Shown piece after piece: positions 1 through 6,008 of a DNA stretch of 6,035 bases (its first letter is position 1; every line of letters starts with the position of its first letter). This DNA is from an uncultured Bacilli bacterium (GTDB lineage Bacteria; Bacillota_I; Bacilli_A; RF39; UBA660), in contig CANRCL010000068.1 of the NCBI GenBank assembly GCA_947629115.1, forward strand, positions 1-6,035. The letters are read 5' to 3'. Below the pieces are notes generated by a model. It was not told the origin of the DNA. It saw only the letters and a program-made list of their open reading frames with translations, and did not search any database. The position numbers and the translations under genes were made by a program.

Positions 1-71
1 GAAAAATATTTTTTGTCGATTTTTGACTTTCAAAATTATTTTTTTATCTATTTAAATTTTTAAATCTATGT
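1..71. other. AT-rich upstream region of the pyrophosphatase gene
   Basis: This stretch is almost all A and T with no coding potential visible. It contains AT-only inverted stretches such as AAAAATATTTTTT (2-14), which could be the tail of an upstream gene's terminator but lacks a GC core. TTGACT (23-28) followed 16 bp later by TATCTA (45-50) could be a second, weaker promoter upstream of the main one at 72-77. Confidence 0.3.
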
Positions 72-77
72 TATAAT
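72..77 (+). promoter_or_regulatory. Extended -10 promoter of the pyrophosphatase gene
   Basis: A perfect TATAAT is preceded by TGT, giving the extended -10 form TGnTATAAT (69-77). No good -35 is present at 16-18 bp; the nearest is TTTAAA at 51-56 with a short 15-bp spacer, so the extended -10 probably compensates. The predicted start of transcription is near 84, leaving a leader of only about 13 nt that begins at the ribosome binding site. Confidence 0.7.
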
Positions 78-83
78 TTTCTA

Positions 84-91
84 AAAGGTGG
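84..91 (+). promoter_or_regulatory. Ribosome binding site that fixes the pyrophosphatase start
   Basis: AAAGGTGG ends 5 nt before the ATG at 97. It contains the GTG at 88-90, which would otherwise look like an in-frame start three codons upstream. A ribosome bound here can only use the ATG at 97. Confidence 0.85.
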
Positions 92-96
92 TTGCT

Positions 97-1713
97 ATGC
101 AAGATAAAGTTTATATTTTTGGCCATAAAAATCCTGATACTGATAGTGTGTGTAGTGCTATTTGTTTATCTTACTTACAAAATAGTTTAGGTAATAATAC
201 GGAACCAAGAATATTATCCAATATAAATGAAGAAACCAAATATGTTCTAAATAAATTTAAAGTAGATATTCCTAAAATACTTGATGATGTTAAATTACAA
301 GTAAAAGATATTAATTACCATAAAGATTTTAAAATTAATAGCAAAGAGTCAGTTTATAATGCTTTTTTTGAAATGCAAAAAGATAATATGAGTACTATTC
401 CAGTTGTTGATGATAAAGATAATTTTATCGGGGCTTTTGCTATGAAAGATATTGCTAAAAATGAAATATTAGGTGATACTAAAAGGCTAAAAACTAGTTA
501 TAATCATATTTTAAAAGTATTAAATGGTACAGAAATGCTACGTTTTACTGAAGAAATAAGTGGTGAAATAACTAATGTTGATTTAAGAAGTACAACATTT
601 CATCGGGAAAATAATTTAAATAATGAAACTATTTTAATTGTTGGAGATAGACATTCGATTATTGAAGATGCCATTACTAAAAAAGTTAAATTAATTATAG
701 TTACTGGTAGCAATAAAATTAAAGAAGAACATTTATCTTTAGCCTATAAAAATAAAATTAATATTATTTATACTCCGAAAGAAACTTATGATACATTAGT
801 CACTTTAAGTTTTGCTAATTATATCGAAAATTATCGTTTTACTACGGAACTTGTTTGTGTTAATGAAAATGCTGATGTAAGTGATTTTAATGATTTAATA
901 AATAAAACAAAACATAGTTATTATCCTGTAATTGATAATCAAAATAAATGCTTAGGATTAATAAAATTATCTGACTTAAGAGATACTTCTCCTAAAAAAG
1001 TTATCCTAGTAGACCATAATGAAATTACGCAAAGTGTTTATGGATTAGAAGAAGCCGATATTATTGGTATAGTCGACCATCATAAATTAGGAACTTTAGG
1101 AACAAATCAGCCTATTAATTTCCGCAATATGACTGTTGGTAGTACTTGTACTATTGTTTATGAATTATATAAAGAAAATAAAGTTAAAATACCCGAAAAT
1201 ATTGCTTCTTTATTACTAGCGGGTATTATTTCCGATACTCTACTTTTAAAAAGTCCAACGGCTACTAAAATTGATGAAAAAGTTTTAAATGAATTAGTTA
1301 AATTAACTGGTATTAATGCCGAAAAATTAGCCATGGAAATGTTTAAGGCCAATGATATTATAAAGTCTAAATCTTTAAAAGAAATTGTTTATATGGATTT
1401 TAAAACCTTTAATATTGATAAAAAAGTTATTGGTATAGGTCAAATAACTACGTTAAGTTCGAAAGCCATATTAAAACAAAAATCTAGTTATATTCGATTT
1501 TTAAATAAAGAAAGCGCTAATAAAGGCTACGATATAATGCTATTTGTTATAACTGATATATTTAAAAATGGTTCATACTTATTATTTAATGAAAGTGCTC
1601 ACGAAAGTTTAAAATTAGTATTTTTTGAAAAATTACAACAAGGAGATTTTATCGATGAATTAATTTCACGTAAAAAACAAATAGTACCAGCCATTATGAA
1701 TATCATAAAATAG
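97..1713 (+). CDS. ppaC: Manganese-dependent (class II, DHH family) inorganic pyrophosphatase with CBS-DRTGG-CBS regulatory insert
   Basis: Cytosolic enzyme that hydrolyses pyrophosphate to two phosphates, pulling biosynthetic reactions forward. Residues are numbered from the ATG at 97. The N-terminal DHH motif GHKNPDTDS gives metal ligands H10, D14 and D16. DHNE (306-309) and DHH (327-329) supply the remaining metal and phosphate site, followed by GIISDT (about 376-381). The C-terminal DHHA2 domain ends with the family signature SRKKQ (524-528). Between residues about 70 and 300 lies the regulatory insert: a first CBS repeat (STIPVVDD near 99-106), a DRTGG-like domain (GDRHS...IIVTGS, about 137-235) and a second CBS repeat (PVIDNQNKCLGLIKLSDL, about 277-294). 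At 538 aa it has the length of CBS-type PPases, not the roughly 310 aa of simple class II enzymes. In that family the CBS insert binds adenine nucleotides (AMP/ADP inhibit; diadenosine polyphosphates activate in DRTGG-bearing members); expected here but not shown. The ATG at 97 is chosen over the in-frame GTG at 88 because that GTG lies inside the Shine-Dalgarno sequence AAAGGTGG. It is monocistronic and converges on the two-component operon. Confidence 0.95.
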   Translation: MQDKVYIFGHKNPDTDSVCSAICLSYLQNSLGNNTEPRILSNINEETKYVLNKFKVDIPKILDDVKLQVKDINYHKDFKINSKESVYNAFFEMQKDNMSTIPVVDDKDNFIGAFAMKDIAKNEILGDTKRLKTSYNHILKVLNGTEMLRFTEEISGEITNVDLRSTTFHRENNLNNETILIVGDRHSIIEDAITKKVKLIIVTGSNKIKEEHLSLAYKNKINIIYTPKETYDTLVTLSFANYIENYRFTTELVCVNENADVSDFNDLINKTKHSYYPVIDNQNKCLGLIKLSDLRDTSPKKVILVDHNEITQSVYGLEEADIIGIVDHHKLGTLGTNQPINFRNMTVGSTCTIVYELYKENKVKIPENIASLLLAGIISDTLLLKSPTATKIDEKVLNELVKLTGINAEKLAMEMFKANDIIKSKSLKEIVYMDFKTFNIDKKVIGIGQITTLSSKAILKQKSSYIRFLNKESANKGYDIMLFVITDIFKNGSYLLFNESAHESLKLVFFEKLQQGDFIDELISRKKQIVPAIMNIIK

Positions 1714-1742
1714 AAAAAGGAATATTGAACTATTCCTTTTTC
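1713..1742 (+). terminator. Symmetrical, probably bidirectional intrinsic terminator between convergent genes
   Basis: A perfect 12-bp stem is formed by GAAAAAGGAATA (1713-1724) and TATTCCTTTTTC (1731-1742) with a 6-nt loop (TTGAAC). The first base of the stem is the last base of the TAG stop codon of the pyrophosphatase gene. The A-run and T-run are part of the stem, so the transcript has a U-tract in either direction. It can therefore also end transcripts of the histidine kinase coming from the other strand, which otherwise lacks a terminator of its own close to 1829. Confidence 0.85.
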
Positions 1743-1758
1743 ATTAGTGTGAGTTTGA

Positions 1759-1776
1759 GTTAGGATATTTCCTAAC
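1759..1776. repeat. Short palindrome in the convergent intergenic gap
   Basis: GTTAGGA (1759-1765) and TCCTAAC (1770-1776) form a perfect 7-bp inverted repeat around TATT. No T-run follows on either strand, so it does not look like a standard intrinsic terminator. It could be a weak pause or RNA-stabilising hairpin for the 3' end of the kinase transcript, or a protein-binding dyad. Its function is unknown. The rest of the gap (1777-1828) is AT-rich with nothing recognisable. Confidence 0.5.
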
Positions 1777-1828
1777 AATTTAATAATAACTACTAAATAT
1801 GTATTTTATGTGTTTTTTTTGAGAAATT

Positions 1829-3214
1829 TTAATCTTTTATAATAAAATAGAATGTTGAACCTTTACCTACTTTACTATTAACACCATATTTAAAATTATG
1901 TTTACTTAATATTTCTTTAACAATAGATAAACCTAAACCAGTACTAACTACATCTCTTTGATGATTTTTTTCATTTTTATAATATTTATCCCAAATATAA
2001 GGAATTTCTTCAGGTTTAATACCTTTTCCTGTATCAACTATTTCTACTAAAGTACCATTTTCTACTTTTTCAACTATTACTTTTACTATTTTATCTTTAC
2101 CCGTATAATTAATCGCATTATTTAAAAGATTATATATAACTTGATTAATTTTTTCTTTATCTGCTACTACAATGGCTTTTTTAGGTAATTCTAATTTAAA
2201 ATTATAACTTTCTAAATATTCTATTACTTCATATCTTTTAACAATATTTTTAATTTCTTTAACTAAATCATATTCTTCATAATTATAATTATAGACATTA
2301 TTTTGAACTTTAGATAATTCTAATACATCATTAACTAAACTTGTTAATCGATTACTTTCTTCAATTATAATATCTAAATGTTCATTCATTTTTTCTGGTT
2401 CTTTATAAGATATATCTTTAATCATTTCAGCATAGGCTTTAATCATGGTAAGAGGAGTCTTTAAATCGTGAGAAACATTAGCAATTAAATCTCTTTTTAC
2501 TTCATCATTTTTACTAAGTTCTTTTTGAACTTCTTCTAAGGTACTAGAAAGTTCTTCAATTTCTAATATTCCATTTTTAGGAAATTCAATATCATATTTA
2601 CCCTCACCTATTTTTTTTGCCTTTTTAGTTATTTCACGAATAGGTTTTGTTATTTTATTAGCAATAAATATAGAGATAAAAATTGAACAAATAATTATAA
2701 GAATAACAAAATATAAAAGTTGACTCTTAAATACTTTAACATAAGCAGATATATTCTCTAAATTACTATAAATAAATACATTTTTATTATCTAATTTAAA
2801 GGCATATAATATTCCTTTAGTTTTAGTTTCAGGATTAAATAAACGATAATAATCACTATTTTCATCACTCTTTAAAAAACTATTCATTTTATCATTAACA
2901 TTACTATTATTTTTATTTAATAAGCATCCTCTTTGTTTAGTATTAAAATTATATACTACTCCACTATTACTTATAACATTTATACAAACTTCATTTTCAT
3001 AGGCTAAATTTTCTGCCAAAACATAAGTATCTTGACGAGATGAATTTAATTCTCTAACAATATTATTTATTTTTTTAACTTGAAAATTTTTATAATAGCC
3101 ATCAAAAACAATTGAGGAGACTAATATCATTATTAATATACTACTGACATTAAATAGTAATATAAATGTTAAGGCTTTAAATTCAATACTTTTAATTTTT
3201 TTCTTTATATTCAA
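1829..3214 (-). CDS. Membrane sensor histidine kinase (HAMP-HisKA-HATPase)
   Basis: A 461-aa sensor kinase that autophosphorylates on histidine and passes phosphate to its partner regulator encoded just upstream. In order: TM1 at about 14-37; an extracellular sensor of about 125 residues (38-163); TM2 at about 165-186; a HAMP linker from about 187 (TKPIREI 189-195); and the H-box NVSHDLKTPL (246-255) with phospho-acceptor H249. The N-box has N362 and N366, the G1 box is DTGKGI (394-399), the F-box lies around IWDKYYK (407-413) and the G2 box is GLGL (426-429). All core catalytic motifs are intact. The sensor has no family I can name; it contains two cysteines, C77 and C97, that could pair outside the cell. 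The start is TTG at 3214-3212: an in-frame TAA lies just upstream (3235-3233) and the first ATG is codon 29, inside TM1. This makes the gene overlap the regulator by 23 nt, suggesting translational coupling. The upstream GA-rich bases AGAGGA and GGGA (about 3233-3222) are a mediocre binding site. The ligand is unknown. Confidence 0.93.
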   Translation of the reverse strand: MNIKKKIKSIEFKALTFILLFNVSSILIMILVSSIVFDGYYKNFQVKKINNIVRELNSSRQDTYVLAENLAYENEVCINVISNSGVVYNFNTKQRGCLLNKNNSNVNDKMNSFLKSDENSDYYRLFNPETKTKGILYAFKLDNKNVFIYSNLENISAYVKVFKSQLLYFVILIIICSIFISIFIANKITKPIREITKKAKKIGEGKYDIEFPKNGILEIEELSSTLEEVQKELSKNDEVKRDLIANVSHDLKTPLTMIKAYAEMIKDISYKEPEKMNEHLDIIIEESNRLTSLVNDVLELSKVQNNVYNYNYEEYDLVKEIKNIVKRYEVIEYLESYNFKLELPKKAIVVADKEKINQVIYNLLNNAINYTGKDKIVKVIVEKVENGTLVEIVDTGKGIKPEEIPYIWDKYYKNEKNHQRDVVSTGLGLSIVKEILSKHNFKYGVNSKVGKGSTFYFIIKD

Positions 3215-3857
3215 TTTTATATCCCATTCCTCTTACGGTTTTAATTAAATCACGATATTTACCTAAATGAGCCCTTAAAGTTTTAATATGTGTATCAACT
3301 GTCCTATCATCGCCATAAAAATCATAACCCCAAATATTAGAAAGTAAATTTTCTCTTGATAAAGCAATGTTTTTATTTTCAATTAAGTATTTTAATAAAT
3401 CATATTCTTTAGGAGTTAAAACGGTTAATTTATCATCAATATATACTTCATGGGCTAAATCATCAATTTTAATTCCTAATAATTCAATATTATTTTCTTT
3501 ACTCTTTCTTTTAGTAATGGCTTTAACTCTCGCTACTAATTCTTTAGGGCTAAAAGGTTTAGTCACATAATCATCGATTCCTAAATCAAAACCAATTAAT
3601 TTATCATATTCTTCACTTCTAGCCGATAACATTATAAATGGTACATCTTTAATCTTTTTAATTTCTTTACAAGCCGTATAACCATCCATATTAGGCATCA
3701 TTATATCCATTATAACTAAATCAATATTATTTTTATTAAAAACATCAATGGCACTTTTACCATCCTCGGCTTCATAAACTTGATAACCATCTAAAATTAA
3801 ATATTCTTTTATTACATCTCTAATTAATTTTTCATCATCAACCACTAAAATATTCAT
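3192..3857 (-). CDS. OmpR/PhoB-family response regulator
   Basis: A 221-aa DNA-binding transcription regulator, the partner of the histidine kinase that follows it. The receiver domain (about 1-115) has acidic pocket residues D7 and D8, phospho-acceptor D51 in the segment MDIMMPNMDG, switch residue S78, aromatic Y97 and catalytic K100 followed by PFSPKEL. The C-terminal winged-helix domain (about 123-217) contains LTPKEYDLL, a recognition helix near DDRTVDTHIKTLRAHLG (183-199) and the family-typical ending TVRGMGYKI. Length and layout are normal for the family. ATG at 3857 is supported by AGGTGA (3867-3862), 4 nt upstream. The gene is first in a two-gene operon, and its last 23 bases are shared with the kinase gene. 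Regulated genes cannot be told from the sequence. The neighbouring cell-envelope gene is a natural candidate by position only. It resembles WalR/PhoP/VanR-type regulators generally, and I would not assign a specific name. Confidence 0.95.
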   Translation of the reverse strand: MNILVVDDEKLIRDVIKEYLILDGYQVYEAEDGKSAIDVFNKNNIDLVIMDIMMPNMDGYTACKEIKKIKDVPFIMLSARSEEYDKLIGFDLGIDDYVTKPFSPKELVARVKAITKRKSKENNIELLGIKIDDLAHEVYIDDKLTVLTPKEYDLLKYLIENKNIALSRENLLSNIWGYDFYGDDRTVDTHIKTLRAHLGKYRDLIKTVRGMGYKIEYKEKN

Positions 3858-3909
3858 TAAATCACCTACTAAATGTATATTATACTATATTTGTGAAATA
3901 TATATGAAA
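3858..3909 (-). promoter_or_regulatory. Promoter and ribosome binding site of the two-component operon
   Basis: On the - strand, a perfect TATAAT (3884-3879) lies 21 nt before the regulator's ATG. The best -35 candidate is TTTCAT (3909-3904) with a long 19-bp spacer, or TTCATA (3908-3903) with 18 bp, so the promoter is weak at -35 and may need an activator. The predicted leader is about 13-15 nt and includes AGGTGA (3867-3862). The AT-rich spacer between the elements has no clear direct repeats of the kind PhoB-type regulators bind. Confidence 0.65.
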
Positions 3910-3931
3910 AAAATACAGCCGAAACTGTATT
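3907..3931 (-). terminator. Intrinsic terminator of the LtaS-like gene
   Basis: On the - strand, AATACAG (3931-3925) pairs with CTGTATT (3918-3912). The stem can extend by a T-G wobble to close a TTCG tetraloop (3923-3920), and a run of T continues to 3907. The stem begins inside the TAA stop codon of the LtaS-like gene. It should separate that transcript from the two-component operon, whose -35 region begins at the end of the T-run. Confidence 0.88.
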
Positions 3932-5957
3932 AATTTTCTTTACTTTCTTCAAATTCTGCTCTTTTTTGTTCATTAAATAAATCATAATTAACGATGGCAT
4001 TACCAACTTTCAAGGCTTTTTCCGTATAGGCTAAATTATCATTAATATAATCAACATCTAATGGGTCATCTTTAAGTGGTTTATATTCTCCCGTTGAATT
4101 ATTATAATAAACTTTTTCGGTTAAGAAATTGCCACTTGGGAATACTACAATATTATTCTTTTTAATATTAAAGATATCATGACCTAATACATAAGGATTA
4201 TCTATACCAAGCATATTATATAAAGTTGGTGCGGCATCATACATACCCATTGTTGTTTTAACTTCCCCATGGAATTTTTTGGCTAACTCTTTATTTTTAG
4301 TCCACATTATAAGTGGCGTCTTTTTATTTAATTGATGGTCATAACTATCGTAATTTACATAAGTTGGGTCTAATTCATCTTTTAATTCTCCAGTTAAATA
4401 ATCATAATTATATAAGTAATTCATATCTTTATAACTTAATTTAGCATCGTGGTCACCATAGAATACAAATAAAGTATTATTAAAGGCATCACTTTCTTTA
4501 ATTAAATTAATAAACTCACCTAAGGCTTCATCAGCATAATGGGCACTTACAATATATTTACCTACGGTTCTATTGCATAAATAACAAGTACTTGTTTGTT
4601 CTCCAAATTCATTAGTGTAATAATCATTAAGGTCTAAAGTAAAACGGTCATTATGGTCAAATGGTGAGTGATTAGATAATGTAATTAAGGTACCAAAATA
4701 ATTTTCATAAGTTGCTTCTATATTCTCAAGTTTAGTTATTGCTTGTTTAAAGAACATTTCATCATTAATTCCTAAACCAACAGTATCTGTTTTAGGGTCA
4801 AAAGTAAAGGAATCTTTGAAAATTAATTCATCATATCCTAAATGTGGATGAATATTACTTCTATTCCACATAACTGCTGCATTACCATGCATACTGAAAG
4901 TATGATATCCTCTTTCTTTTAATAAAGTTGCCATTGTTTTAAAAGTATTGTTGTAATAGTTTACAAATACAGTTCCATTTAAAGAAGGAAGTAAACCAGT
5001 AAGCATCATATATTCAGCATCAGATGAAGTTCCAATGGATACTTGTGGATAGAAATTACTAAAGAATAATCCCTCTTGGGCTAAATTATTTAAATTAGGA
5101 GTCACTTTTTCGCCATTAAATTCTAAATCCATTAAGAAATTTTGCATACTTTCCATATGAATATAAACAATGTTATAGCCGTTTAAAATATTGGTATATT
5201 TATTATCATCACGATATTTACTCCGTTCTTCGGAAGCATAATAATTATCAAATAATTCTAAAGCATCTTCATAACCAAATAATCTACTAATTTTTGGCTT
5301 TACCGTTTGAAATATATCATTGGCTTGATACATTATTATTCCAAATCTTTTTACTACATAAGACCTATCCCATTGCTTGTTAAGTCGACTGTAATCTGTA
5401 CTAGAAGCAGTTGCAAATGAATAAATAATGAATAATAACCCTACTACAAAAGTGGAAACTAATAAAGTTTTCTTTCTTTCAACTTTGGCTAATAAATCAT
5501 AATAAGAAGTATCTTTTATTAACTGATGAATATAATAGAATATAACCGGTTGTAATAAAAATAAGAAATTGGTAATTCGAAGTTGAACAAATATAGAATC
5601 AGCAACGGTTTCTGTTTGTCCTAAAGTAGCAATTTCTCCTACTGAAGCAAATGATGTGTAAAATACATAATATATAGAATTAATAAATTCAGTTATTGTA
5701 AAAATAATAATCCAAGTAAAGAAATATTTAAATTGATTTTTGGGCTTGACTAAATAGCCAAAGGCTCCAATTACAAGAATTAATCCTATATCAATAGCAG
5801 TTGACTTAAAAAATAAATCATTCCCAACTGTAAAAAGACGAACTAAAATAGTACCTATTAAAGATAAAATAAAATATGATAGAAACAATCTATTAGTATA
5901 TATATATTTGACTATCCAAAATCGAAGTTTATTTAAAAATTTCAAAATTTTCTTCAT
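3930..5957 (-). CDS. LTA synthase / phosphoglycerol transferase family protein (membrane-anchored, sulfatase fold)
   Basis: A 675-aa polytopic enzyme, expected to transfer glycerol-phosphate from phosphatidylglycerol onto a lipoteichoic acid or glycolipid acceptor outside the cell. Residues are numbered from the ATG at 5957. There are five predicted TM segments (about 24-43, 52-70, 78-100, 129-148, 164-184), as in LtaS, then an extracellular sulfatase-fold domain from about 255. By comparison with S. aureus LtaS, metal ligands are E269 (HMES) and D502/H503 (YGDHD), and substrate residues are H357, W364, R366 and H430 (LSNHSPF), with matching spacing. The nucleophile region reads GTSSDAE (309-315) where LtaS has GKTSDSE, so S311 takes the place of the catalytic Thr, with T310 next to it. 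Oddities are a CYLC motif (458-461) and a Tyr/Asp-rich insert after the GDH motif (about 510-542). ATG at 5957 is preferred over upstream in-frame ATGs at 5981 and 6020: the first of these overlaps the -10 box, and AGAAGG sits 7 nt before 5957. The exact acceptor is not determined; a paralogous phosphoglycerol transferase is the alternative. Confidence 0.9.
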   Translation of the reverse strand: MKKILKFLNKLRFWIVKYIYTNRLFLSYFILSLIGTILVRLFTVGNDLFFKSTAIDIGLILVIGAFGYLVKPKNQFKYFFTWIIIFTITEFINSIYYVFYTSFASVGEIATLGQTETVADSIFVQLRITNFLFLLQPVIFYYIHQLIKDTSYYDLLAKVERKKTLLVSTFVVGLLFIIYSFATASSTDYSRLNKQWDRSYVVKRFGIIMYQANDIFQTVKPKISRLFGYEDALELFDNYYASEERSKYRDDNKYTNILNGYNIVYIHMESMQNFLMDLEFNGEKVTPNLNNLAQEGLFFSNFYPQVSIGTSSDAEYMMLTGLLPSLNGTVFVNYYNNTFKTMATLLKERGYHTFSMHGNAAVMWNRSNIHPHLGYDELIFKDSFTFDPKTDTVGLGINDEMFFKQAITKLENIEATYENYFGTLITLSNHSPFDHNDRFTLDLNDYYTNEFGEQTSTCYLCNRTVGKYIVSAHYADEALGEFINLIKESDAFNNTLFVFYGDHDAKLSYKDMNYLYNYDYLTGELKDELDPTYVNYDSYDHQLNKKTPLIMWTKNKELAKKFHGEVKTTMGMYDAAPTLYNMLGIDNPYVLGHDIFNIKKNNIVVFPSGNFLTEKVYYNNSTGEYKPLKDDPLDVDYINDNLAYTEKALKVGNAIVNYDLFNEQKRAEFEESKEN

Positions 5958-5963
5958 TTTTTT

Positions 5964-5970
5964 ACCTTCT
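5964..5970 (-). promoter_or_regulatory. Ribosome binding site deciding the LtaS-like start
   Basis: AGAAGGT on the - strand (AGAAGG at 5970-5965) lies 7 nt from the ATG at 5957, separated by T and a run of A. It supports the start at MKKILKFL and not the in-frame extension upstream. Confidence 0.8.
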
Positions 5971-5979
5971 TCATTTAAC

Positions 5980-6008
5980 ATTATAACAAGTTTAACGAAT
6001 ATTAGCAA
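5980..6008 (-). promoter_or_regulatory. Promoter of the LtaS-like gene
   Basis: On the - strand, TTGCTA (6008-6003) and TATAAT (5985-5980) are separated by exactly 17 bp. TGT precedes the -10, so it is also an extended -10. This is the best promoter in the window. The predicted transcription start is around 5974-5972, giving a leader of about 15-17 nt. The position shows that the ATGs at 5981 and 6020 cannot be start codons for this transcript. Confidence 0.8.

Noticed and set aside
23..28. TTGACT as the -35 of the pyrophosphatase promoter
   Set aside because: It is about 43 bp from the TATAAT at 72-77, too far to pair. It could only serve a separate weak promoter with TATCTA at 45-50.
88..96. 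GTG start of the pyrophosphatase, three codons upstream of the ATG
   Set aside because: The GTG is part of the Shine-Dalgarno sequence itself and has no binding site at the right distance.
1158..1352. 64-codon open frame on the - strand inside the pyrophosphatase gene
   Set aside because: It lies wholly opposite a well-conserved enzyme (the DHH region), has no recognisable product and is a by-product of the coding strand.
3367..3570. 67-codon open frame on the + strand inside the response regulator gene
   Set aside because: It is antisense to a conserved receiver/winged-helix protein and has no family signature; a shadow frame.
3858..3929. A single operon running from the LtaS-like gene through the regulator and kinase
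   Set aside because: A strong intrinsic terminator and a fresh TATAAT promoter lie in the gap; some read-through remains possible.
1829..5957. Use of TGA as tryptophan (mollicute code)
   Set aside because: The tryptophans checked are TGG, and all genes reach family-typical lengths with TGA as stop, so no recoding is needed.
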